In this document: positions 7,945 through 14,653 of the stretch, piece after piece
How positions within the stretch are numbered: position 1 is the stretch's first letter
Layout of the letters: every line of letters starts with the position of its first letter
NCBI GenBank assembly: GCA_020026225.1
Contig: JAHHQU010000022.1
Coordinates: 1 to 35,611, forward strand
From: Phocaeicola sp.
GTDB taxonomy: Bacteria > Bacteroidota > Bacteroidia > Bacteroidales > Bacteroidaceae
Reading direction: 5' to 3'
Length of the DNA stretch: 35,611 bases
Made by a program: the position numbers and the translations under genes
Notes under the pieces: model-generated
Database searches by the model: none
What the model saw: only the letters and a program-made list of their open reading frames with translations
Told to the model about the DNA's origin: nothing

Positions 7945-9775
7945 AATAGATTCTACGTTGTTGAATATCGTTCGCCAGCACTTCGCTGTCGGGCGAAAGT
8001 TTTCCCTTCAAATATTGTTCAAACATCAGTTTACCGATAGGAACCCCATAAACAGCACCAAAGCCTCCGTTTTCTACATAAACGGCAATGGCTATTTTAG
8101 GGTTATTCATCGGTGCAAATCCCATAAAGGCCGAATGGTCTTTTCCTCGATTCTGAGCCGTACCTGTTTTACCACAAGCTTCTATATCGGGGATATTGGC
8201 ATACCTACAAGTTCCTCCCAAAACGGCAGCACGCATACCTTCTACTACATAATCATAATTTTTCGCTTCTACCTTCGTATAGCGTTTGGATGTGTAAAGT
8301 GTATCCAAAGGCTCGCCTTCAATGCCTTTCACCACATGAGGAGTGATAAAATATCCACGATTGGCAATCGTAGCTCCCAAGTTGGCTATTTGAAGCGGAG
8401 TAAGCGTTACTTCACCCTGACCGATGGCAATACTGATGACGGTCAGTCCGTTCCAAGAGCCTCGGTATGCTTTGTCATAAAAGGCGGCATTAGGTATCAT
8501 GCCTCGTTTTTCACCGGGAAGGTCGATACCCAGCGGATAACCGAATCCCATAGAAACCATATAGTCTCTCCACGTATTCATGGCTCGCTGCACGGTTCCA
8601 TATTTTGACTTGGCACCAATCATGTGATACAGTCCCCAACAGAAGTAGGCATTACATGAGGTAGCCAAGGCTGGAATCAGCGGCAAAGGAGAACCATGAG
8701 AGTGACAGCCTACATGCAATCCCCTGAAATTAAATCCATGTGAACAGGAAAAAGGAGTAGACGGAACGATGATTCCTTCTTGAAGGAAAGTCAAGGCTTG
8801 AGAAGTCTTGAAGGTTGATCCGGGAGGATAAACGCCCATAATGGCACGGTTCAAAAGTGGCTTCCATGGATCACGAGCCAACTTCAAGTGATTTTCTCCA
8901 CGATGACGACCTACCACCAGATGGGGGTCGTACGAAGGAGAAGAAACCAGGCAAAGAATTTCACCTGTAGAAGGTTCAATGGCTACAATACTGCCAATCT
9001 TCCCTTCCAGAAGACGTTCGCCCAATTCTTGCAGCTCGATGTCCAGACTCAATGTCAGATTCTTCCCTGCAACGGGAGCACGGTCGAGGGCACCACCCAT
9101 GTAATTTCCTTGGATACGCCCACGTGCATCTCTCAAAAGGATTTCAACTCCCTTCTCGCCTCGAAGCTGCTTTTCATAAGAACGTTCCACTCCCAACTTT
9201 CCGATAAAGTCTCCACGCTGGTAATAATCGTCAAGTTCCATATCCGACTTGGATACCTCTGCGATGTCACCCAAGATGTGAGCACCTGCATTGAATCCAT
9301 ACTGACGGATGGTTCTTCCTTGAATGTAAAATCCAGGAAAGCGGAAAAGTTTTTCACGAAAGACGGCACAGTCTTCCGAAGACAGCTGTGTCATCAGCAC
9401 CTGATGGGTATATCGGGAATAACCGGGATTCAACCTACGGTCGCGCAAGTCTCTGAATCGTTTACGCAGGAAAACAGGTTCCACACCCAAAGTACGGGCC
9501 AAGTCAGTTGTATCCAAGTCTTTCACTTCTTTCATCACGACTGTGATGTCATAAGCCGGTTGGTTGAAAACCAGCAACTTTCCATTACGGTCATAAATCA
9601 AGCCGCGAGCAGGATATTTGATGCTTTGAAGCAAGGCGTTGCTATCGGCATTACGTTTATAGTCATCGCTCATGATCTGCAAGGCAAACAAACGTACCAT
9701 AAAAGCCAGAACGACCAAGACGGCAGTTCCTCCAATCAAGTATTTACGTTTCTCCAGATGATAATCACGTTCCAC
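7925..9775 (-). CDS. mrdA: Penicillin-binding protein 2 (elongation transpeptidase)
   Basis: The 616-residue protein is a class B PBP. It has one N-terminal membrane helix (about 11-31), a pedestal domain starting at the YPARGLIYDRNG segment (54-65), and a transpeptidase domain. The catalytic motifs are S320-TF-K323, S373-C-N375 and K536-T-G538. It crosslinks peptidoglycan in the elongation complex and pairs with RodA. The start codon is GTG at 9775, sharing its G with the TAG stop of mreD (TAGTG). No ATG is available nearby, so this GTG is probably real and coupled to mreD translation. Confidence 0.95.
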   Translation of the reverse strand: MERDYHLEKRKYLIGGTAVLVVLAFMVRLFALQIMSDDYKRNADSNALLQSIKYPARGLIYDRNGKLLVFNQPAYDITVVMKEVKDLDTTDLARTLGVEPVFLRKRFRDLRDRRLNPGYSRYTHQVLMTQLSSEDCAVFREKLFRFPGFYIQGRTIRQYGFNAGAHILGDIAEVSKSDMELDDYYQRGDFIGKLGVERSYEKQLRGEKGVEILLRDARGRIQGNYMGGALDRAPVAGKNLTLSLDIELQELGERLLEGKIGSIVAIEPSTGEILCLVSSPSYDPHLVVGRHRGENHLKLARDPWKPLLNRAIMGVYPPGSTFKTSQALTFLQEGIIVPSTPFSCSHGFNFRGLHVGCHSHGSPLPLIPALATSCNAYFCWGLYHMIGAKSKYGTVQRAMNTWRDYMVSMGFGYPLGIDLPGEKRGMIPNAAFYDKAYRGSWNGLTVISIAIGQGEVTLTPLQIANLGATIANRGYFITPHVVKGIEGEPLDTLYTSKRYTKVEAKNYDYVVEGMRAAVLGGTCRYANIPDIEACGKTGTAQNRGKDHSAFMGFAPMNNPKIAIAVYVENGGFGAVYGVPIGKLMFEQYLKGKLSPDSEVLANDIQQRRIYYGIQER

Positions 9776-10278
9776 TAATCTTTCCTCCCAACCATTTCAA
9801 TCAATACAAACAAAATAAAGGTCACAAAAGAATCAGAAACGGTACCCAGAAGAATTTCATTGAAACGATTGGTTGAAAAGTATTCCAACAGATTCAAGAT
9901 AAAAGCATGCATGAGCACAGCAGGAATGATGTACCGGATATAAGGACCTACTCCCATGGTACGTACTTTGGGGATAAAATATTCAGCCGCATCTCGTCCA
10001 GTCTGCCAACGCAACAAAGTAGGACGCACCATTGCCAGCCAGATTGATGCAGTAGCATTCATACCCGGAGTATTTCCAAAGATATCTACTGCCAGTCCCA
10101 AAGCGAATGCATAAAGCAGCAGATTCTTTCTTCCTATATTGGAAGGAAGCTTCAGAATAAAGAATATATAAATTAAGGGAAGAGCGATACGAGTAGCTTG
10201 TATCTGTCCGATAATCAGACCTTGCAACAATACAAGTCCTACAAACCACTTCAATCGATTCATTGAGGTATTCATCAT
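9775..10278 (-). CDS. mreD: Rod shape-determining protein MreD
   Basis: This 167-residue hydrophobic protein has about five membrane spans and lies between mreC and mrdA, the canonical mreD place. MreD is an inner-membrane scaffold linking MreC to the RodA-PBP2 synthase. Sequence alone is weakly conserved in this family, so position carries much of the call; the segment LGLAVDIFGNTPGMNA fits MreD. Two adjacent ATGs (10278, 10275) could start it. The stop overlaps the mrdA start by one base. Confidence 0.88.
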   Translation of the reverse strand: MMNTSMNRLKWFVGLVLLQGLIIGQIQATRIALPLIYIFFILKLPSNIGRKNLLLYAFALGLAVDIFGNTPGMNATASIWLAMVRPTLLRWQTGRDAAEYFIPKVRTMGVGPYIRYIIPAVLMHAFILNLLEYFSTNRFNEILLGTVSDSFVTFILFVLIEMVGRKD

Positions 10279-10286
10279 GATACAAA

Positions 10287-11174
10287 CTAATTATTTATGT
10301 CTTTTTCCAAATCCTTACGCTCAGTGTCAGGGGGCAAGGCCATGATATAAACGTCGTTCAGTTTACCGAAGTCGGTAAATAGATGGACTCCCAAAATAAA
10401 GGAAAGGCCGTCGGGGTCTTCACGCTGCGAATTGACGGTCCCCACAGGAATTCCTTCCATGAAGACGGTACTGTGTCCGCTGGTGACAACGGTATCCCCC
10501 AAAGCGAATTCAGCATGACGAGGCACATCGGTCAAGGCAATTTCCAAAGGATCTTTTCCTTCCCATTGCAAGAAGCCGAAATAGTCTGTACGGGCCAGTT
10601 TACAACTGATACTGCTCTTGGAGTTCAGCAAAGGCAGAACCAGAGAGTAACTTGCCGACGTACGGTACACAATTCCAATAACTCCAACACCACTGACGAC
10701 TCCCATTCCAGTACGTACGCCATCGTTTTCGCCTCGGTCAATAGTCAAATAATTATCTTTTCTATGAACAGAATTATTGACTACACGAGCAGAACAAAGG
10801 AACAAAGACTCAGGAATTTGATTGCTGGCCTTCTGATTTTTACGGCGCAACGAGTCCCTATTCTGTTTCAGAACCAAGTCAGGAAGGGCTTCAATGCCTT
10901 TTTCTTTCTTCAACAAACTCTTGTAATACTCCACTTCTTCTACCAGCAAGATATTACGCTCCGTTAAAATACGGTTGGCCTCATTCAAGCCGAAATAGCG
11001 TTTCACGCCCGCTGTCACCTCATTTATGGCTCCTACAGCACCTGAAGCAGATGTAAACCATACGCTCCCTTGGTAGCTATTGAAGTTCACCAACAAGGCA
11101 ATACATATCAGCTGGAGTACGATAAACAGCAGCCAATGCGAATATTTAACTATAAAGAGGAATAGATTACGCAC
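10287..11174 (-). CDS. mreC: Cell shape-determining protein MreC
   Basis: The product from the GTG at 11174 is 295 residues. It has one membrane helix near the N-terminus (KYSHWLLFIVLQLICIALLV), a coiled-coil segment (LTERNILLVEEVEYYKSLLKKE) and the beta-rich periplasmic domain with DRGENDGVRTGMGVVSG and GDTVVTSGHS. MreC bridges MreB/MreD to PBP2 in the periplasm. The frame stays open upstream to a TTG at 11219. I chose GTG because the product then begins VRNLFLF, as family members do, and AAGGA lies eight bases before it. The 155-base gap to mreB holds a hairpin. Confidence 0.92.
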   Translation of the reverse strand: MRNLFLFIVKYSHWLLFIVLQLICIALLVNFNSYQGSVWFTSASGAVGAINEVTAGVKRYFGLNEANRILTERNILLVEEVEYYKSLLKKEKGIEALPDLVLKQNRDSLRRKNQKASNQIPESLFLCSARVVNNSVHRKDNYLTIDRGENDGVRTGMGVVSGVGVIGIVYRTSASYSLVLPLLNSKSSISCKLARTDYFGFLQWEGKDPLEIALTDVPRHAEFALGDTVVTSGHSTVFMEGIPVGTVNSQREDPDGLSFILGVHLFTDFGKLNDVYIMALPPDTERKDLEKDINN

Positions 11175-11218
11175 GGAAGATATCCTTTCAGTAAAAGTAT
11201 TAGGGTTATAAACCAACA

Positions 11219-11258
11219 AAAGGTGAACACTCAGAAAGAGCCTGTCCGATTCACCTTT
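11219..11258 (-). terminator. Hairpin between mreB and mreC (possible attenuator)
   Basis: AAAGGTGAA (11219-11227) and TTCACCTTT (11250-11258) form a perfect 9-bp inverted repeat with a 22-base loop. On the minus strand it ends in TTT-TGTTGG, so it could give partial termination after mreB and lower output of mreC and later genes. No TAnnTTTG box is seen between it and mreC, so those genes probably depend on read-through. Confidence 0.4.
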
Positions 11259-11329
11259 CTTATTGTCAAGAAGGGGAAATCAGACCTCTTTCTAAAGCAC
11301 TTCACCGAGAGCTGTCAATAAAATAAGTA

Positions 11330-12352
11330 TTAACGCATCAAGAATGAGAATCGATCCACATTCTTCAAGGCAATGCCTGTACCTTTCGCTACGCTGAGCA
11401 ACGGGTCTTCAGCAATGTGGAACGGAATATTCATTTTGTCTGTCAGACGTTTGTTCAATCCACGCAACAAAGCTCCACCGCCAGCCAAATAAATACCATT
11501 GGTTACGATATCAGCATAAAGTTCAGGAGGTGTATTTTCAAGTGCGCTCAAAATCGCTGTTTCAATCTTTGCGATGCTCTTTTCAAGGCAATGAGCTATT
11601 TCTTGATAGCACACAGGCACTTCCATAGGCAATGCGGTGATACGGTTCGGACCGCGTACAATATAGTCATCTGGAGCACCGTCACCCAAATCTGTAAGAG
11701 CAGCACCTACGTTGATTTTGATACGCTCAGCCATACGTTCACTGACTTTCACATTATGCTGACGACTCATGTATTCCTGAATGTCTGCTGTAAAATCATC
11801 ACCGGCAATACGGATTGAATTGTTGGATACGATACCTCCCAAAGAAATCACTGCAATTTCTGTAGAACCGCCACCTATATCAACAATCATGTTACCTTCT
11901 GGTGCCTCAACATCAATACCGATACCAATTGCAGCAGCCATCGGTTCAAACAGCAGATATACGTCACGTCCACCGGCATGCTCTGCACTGTCGCGTACCG
12001 CACGAAGTTCCACTTCTGTAGAGCCAGAAGGAACACCGATAACCATACGCAAAGAGGGAGTAAACAAATGACGCCCTGTCTTCACCTTACGAATCAAACC
12101 ACGCATCATCTGCTCGCAGGCGTTGAAGTCTGCAATCACCCCATCACGCAAAGGACGGACGGTACGGATGTTCGGGTTTTCTTTTTCATACATCAGCTTG
12201 GCACGTTCACCTACGGCAATCATTTTCTCCGTACGGCGATCCAGAGCCACCACTGAAGGTTCGTCCACGACGATTTTGTTATTACTTATAATGATGGTAT
12301 TGGCTGTGCCAAGGTCCATCGCTACTTCTTGAGTAAAGGAAAATAAACCCAT
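11330..12352 (-). CDS. mreB: Rod shape-determining actin homologue MreB
   Basis: The 340-residue product is a full-length MreB. The phosphate-1 loop DLGTANT is at 13-19, the phosphate-2 loop is VDIGGGSTEIAVIS, and the adenosine motif is LAGGGALLRGL. MreB forms membrane-bound filaments that orient the elongation synthases. The ATG at 12352 is the natural family start (MGLFSFTQEVAMDLG). Its own promoter is placed at 12441-12472, giving a leader of about 80 bases that contains a strong hairpin. Confidence 0.96.
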   Translation of the reverse strand: MGLFSFTQEVAMDLGTANTIIISNNKIVVDEPSVVALDRRTEKMIAVGERAKLMYEKENPNIRTVRPLRDGVIADFNACEQMMRGLIRKVKTGRHLFTPSLRMVIGVPSGSTEVELRAVRDSAEHAGGRDVYLLFEPMAAAIGIGIDVEAPEGNMIVDIGGGSTEIAVISLGGIVSNNSIRIAGDDFTADIQEYMSRQHNVKVSERMAERIKINVGAALTDLGDGAPDDYIVRGPNRITALPMEVPVCYQEIAHCLEKSIAKIETAILSALENTPPELYADIVTNGIYLAGGGALLRGLNKRLTDKMNIPFHIAEDPLLSVAKGTGIALKNVDRFSFLMR

Positions 12353-12378
12353 CGTTTAGGCTTTTATAAGTTAAATAA

Positions 12379-12416
12379 CTCGTGGTGCTGCATGAAGAGC
12401 CATGCAACACCACGAG
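12379..12416 (-). terminator. Strong hairpin in the purH-mreB interval (purH terminator or mreB leader attenuator)
   Basis: CTCGTGGTG (12379-12387) pairs with CACCACGAG (12408-12416). An inner TGCATG/CATGCA stem closes a 6-base loop, with one mismatch between the stems. On the minus strand TTATTTAACTTATAAAAG follows, which is U-rich but not a clean U run. The hairpin lies downstream of the predicted mreB transcription start, so it sits inside the mreB leader. Confidence 0.55.
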
Positions 12417-12440
12417 AACTGTATTTTAATTCACGAATAT

Positions 12441-12472
12441 CAAACTTATTCTGCTGAAGTATGAGATTCAAA
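12441..12472 (-). promoter_or_regulatory. Promoter for mreB inside the 3' end of purH
   Basis: On the minus strand TTTTG (beginning at 12473, with CAAA of the plus strand at 12469-12472) and TAAGTTTG (plus strand 12441-12448) are separated by 20 bases. This matches the Bacteroides -33 TTTG and -7 TAnnTTTG arrangement closely. The -7 box overlaps the purH stop codon. The predicted start is near 12434. Confidence 0.6.
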
Positions 12473-13054
12473 ATAAGCGTGAATAGCTGTATCATAGTGA
12501 GAAGAGACAGCGAATGCTTCACGAGCAAATGCCATTCTTTCTGCACGTGTTGTTTCAGCACCACGTGTATCCAAAATCTGTTTCAACGGAGCATACTGGT
12601 GTTTGCTTGCTACAATGACAACATCATTGAAGTTTTTAGCAGCAGCACGAATCAAAGAAATACCACCTATATCAATCTTTTCGATAATATCCTGTTCACT
12701 TGCACCTGAAGCTACTGTTTCTTCAAATGGATACAAATCTACGACTACCAAGTCGATTTCAGGAATTTCATACTTTTCAATCTGCTGGCGGTCACCTTCT
12801 AATTCTCTACGGCAAAGAATACCTCCGAATACTTTCGGATGCAAAGTTTTTACACGACCACCCAAGATAGATGGATAAGTAGTAAGGTCTTCTACAGCCA
12901 TACAAGGATATCCCAAAGATTCGATGAACTGGCGTGTACCTCCTGTACTAAGGAACAGAACTCCTTCTTCATGCAGTTTGGCAATAATAGCGTCCAAACC
13001 GTCCTTGTGATAAACCGAGATAAGCGCGGTTTTTATTTTTTTTGACTCTGTCAT
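12446..13054 (-). CDS. purH: IMP cyclohydrolase (PurH N-terminal domain only)
   Basis: The 202-residue product matches the MGS-like IMP cyclohydrolase half of PurH: IKTALISVYHKDGLD, FLSTGGTRQFIESLG, the GGRVKTLHPKVFGGIL loop, DLVVVDLYPFE and the IDIGGISLIRAAAKN segment. This domain closes FAICAR to IMP, the last step of purine synthesis. Bifunctional PurH proteins are about 510-530 residues and continue into AICAR transformylase; here the frame ends soon after SSHYDTAIHAYF. The 93 bases before mreB contain no transformylase sequence. The preceding AICAR formylation must come from a separate gene elsewhere. A TTG at 13081 would add nine residues; the ATG at 13054 matches homologous starts. Confidence 0.88.
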   Translation of the reverse strand: MTESKKIKTALISVYHKDGLDAIIAKLHEEGVLFLSTGGTRQFIESLGYPCMAVEDLTTYPSILGGRVKTLHPKVFGGILCRRELEGDRQQIEKYEIPEIDLVVVDLYPFEETVASGASEQDIIEKIDIGGISLIRAAAKNFNDVVIVASKHQYAPLKQILDTRGAETTRAERMAFAREAFAVSSHYDTAIHAYFESHTSAE

Positions 13055-13078
13055 TGATATTGGTTTAAGAATTTGGTG

Positions 13079-13086
13079 CAAATTTA
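13079..13086 (-). promoter_or_regulatory. Probable -7 box for purH
   Basis: TAAATTTG on the minus strand matches TAnnTTTG, 24 bases upstream of the purH ATG. No well-spaced TTTG -33 element is seen; the nearest TTG is only 14 bases away. Confidence 0.45.
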
Positions 13087-13134
13087 CTAAATTAGACTGA
13101 CAATCATAGGATAGAAATGCGAAATAATGTTTTT

Positions 13135-13239
13135 TTAGAATTCTTTATTCTTAATCCATTCATAAAGTTCATGGTCGGCAACTTGCCTTAACGAAAATTC
13201 ACTTCTTGGAAGCAGTGGCAGAGCCGGCCAGCAGCCCAT
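13135..13239 (-). other. Possible 34-codon ORF or gene remnant
   Basis: An open frame runs from ATG at 13239 to TAA at 13135. Its last twenty codons read like ordinary protein (SLRQVADHELYEWIKNKEF). The ATG lies directly behind the terminator hairpin of the upstream lipoprotein gene, with no promoter or ribosome-binding site visible. It may be a degraded gene end or chance. I do not recognise it. Confidence 0.2.
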
Positions 13240-13240
13240 A

Positions 13241-13295
13241 AAATAAAGACAGGGAAAGAACCGAGACTCCATAAGTCTCTGCTTCTTTCCCTGTC
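13241..13295 (-). terminator. Operon terminator after the small lipoprotein gene
   Basis: GACAGGGAAAGAA (13248-13260) pairs perfectly with 13283-13295, and an inner GAGACT/AGTCTC stem (13263-13268 with 13274-13279) caps it. On the minus strand TTTATTTTAT follows. It is the strongest terminator in the window and marks the end of the SusCD operon. A second short hairpin (13305-13311 with 13319-13325) touches the stop codon. Confidence 0.85.
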
Positions 13296-13325
13296 TGAAA
13301 GCAGGCTGGAGGCAATTACTCCAGC

Positions 13326-13802
13326 TTATCTTATACCATCGAGAATATCAGATGGAATTTCTTCTACACGCACATATTTAGAGACTTCGTTGCCTCCTTT
13401 GACTGTCCAAATCATAGAGCCCGATTCCAGCAAGTCAGTGACAACGTATTCATTGTTCCACTTGCCATTCTGGAAATCGTATTCGCCACGGAGGATTGAA
13501 CCGATTCGAGGATCTTTTTCAACAGAGAAAGAACCGGTAATGTGTCTGGGTTCCATACTGTCGTTGTTCTGATAAAGTGCGAATGTTCCCTTACGGTTGA
13601 AATCAATGTAAACATAAATGCCTTCTGGCAATTCTGCTCCATTGAGTTCCTGCAGTTTCCATAATCCGTGCAGGTTGATAGGGGTTACCTCAAGGGTTGG
13701 TTCTGGAGCTTCATCATCGCTACATGAAACTGTCATCAATGCGACCATCAAAAGCATCAATACTTTTACGATGCCATTCTTCATCTTAATCATATATTTC
13801 AT
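13326..13802 (-). CDS. Small lipoprotein, lipocalin-like beta domain
   Basis: The 158-residue product has a lipoprotein signal (ALMTVSC, C27) followed by the acidic SDDE of surface-exported Bacteroides lipoproteins. The mature part reads as one beta-rich domain (HGLWKLQELNG, YVYIDFNRKGTFALYQ, GSFSVEKDP, YVVTDLLESGSMIWTV), a pattern seen in lipocalin-like/META-like Bacteroides proteins. Starts are possible at 13802, 13793 or 13784; all leave the lipobox intact. It is the last gene of the SusCD operon, 31 bases behind the DUF1573 gene and directly before its terminator. The function is unknown; a ligand-binding or inhibitor-like role is only a guess. Confidence 0.7.
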   Translation of the reverse strand: MKYMIKMKNGIVKVLMLLMVALMTVSCSDDEAPEPTLEVTPINLHGLWKLQELNGAELPEGIYVYIDFNRKGTFALYQNNDSMEPRHITGSFSVEKDPRIGSILRGEYDFQNGKWNNEYVVTDLLESGSMIWTVKGGNEVSKYVRVEEIPSDILDGIR

Positions 13803-13833
13803 AATACTTATCTTTTTAATTCACTATTCTATT

Positions 13834-14643
13834 TTACTGGAATTCAACTGTTATAAATAAAGTCCGTTCTTTCTGGGGAACAGATAATCCCTGTATTACC
13901 AACGGGATTTTCTTCACCGTCTTCCCTCCATGCCATTGGGAAGCGTCGATTCTGACGACGATATCAGCTTCCTCTCCTGGCTTTATAACGGAAGGTTCCG
14001 TTCGGAATCGGATATAAGGAGGTAAACCTTCTACAGACAACTGCATATCCTCTGTCCCGCTATTGGCACAAAGTATACGCTCGGTCTGTACCCCTTGCGA
14101 CTGCAACACGAAATGGAGCTTGTCTTGCTTTATACGAAGAGCTCCCATCGCATGCCGATATCCTTTCCAGTAATCCTTGCCCGGCAACACCTCTCCCAAG
14201 ATAGTCAGCTTAGCTATCGGCTGGGCATTGGAGGCCGTTGAATAAACCCATATCGATGCGTCAATGGTACCGACATGGTTCTTAGGATGATACTGTACCG
14301 TAATCTGTCCGCTTTCCTCTGGCTGATACGTAATTTTATCGGCTTCCGCCTCAGTACAGCCACAATCGGTCGTTATGCGGGTAAAGGATAAAGGCTGGCG
14401 GCTAATATTCTGAAACGGAAATGCCACATTTACCGGTGCATCATCTTCCGACAATCGGCCTATAGATGTCACCTGCTGCTCAAAACGAATCAACTTATCA
14501 GCCCCATGAAGTACTTTCGGGTTCAAGATAGAATCCATCTGAGCTCGAGTCAAGGAGTGCCAGTCCTGTGCCACACTGTGCACAGGATGGAACACCAACG
14601 TACTCAACAGCCATATTCCAGTTACATATAATAGTTTCATCAA
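13834..14643 (-). CDS. DUF1573-domain secreted protein
   Basis: The 269-residue product has a signal peptide ending near SVAQ (residue 26) and no lipobox. Residues about 50-150 carry the DUF1573 pattern: a beta sandwich with FQNISRQPLSFTRITTDCGCTEAE and a ITVQYHPKNHVGTID strand. A second beta domain (about 160-265) ends in a KKIPLVIQG strand. DUF1573 proteins are common in Bacteroidetes and related to ASPM/SPD-2/Hydin-type immunoglobulin folds; their function is not established. The gene starts ten bases after the protease gene stops, so both are likely co-translated. A periplasmic accessory role is an inference from the missing lipobox. Confidence 0.75.
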   Translation of the reverse strand: MMKLLYVTGIWLLSTLVFHPVHSVAQDWHSLTRAQMDSILNPKVLHGADKLIRFEQQVTSIGRLSEDDAPVNVAFPFQNISRQPLSFTRITTDCGCTEAEADKITYQPEESGQITVQYHPKNHVGTIDASIWVYSTASNAQPIAKLTILGEVLPGKDYWKGYRHAMGALRIKQDKLHFVLQSQGVQTERILCANSGTEDMQLSVEGLPPYIRFRTEPSVIKPGEEADIVVRIDASQWHGGKTVKKIPLVIQGLSVPQKERTLFITVEFQ

Positions 14644-14653
14644 TCATTGATTA

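Noticed and set aside
7871..9778. Two plus-strand frames of 245 and 296 codons
   Set aside because: Both are opposite mrdA, which has all three transpeptidase motifs; neither frame shows a domain or start signal.
12364..12564. 66-codon minus-strand frame at the purH-mreB junction, considered as a remnant of the missing transformylase
   Set aside because: Its sequence is an out-of-frame reading of the purH end plus the leader hairpin and has no resemblance to AICAR transformylase.
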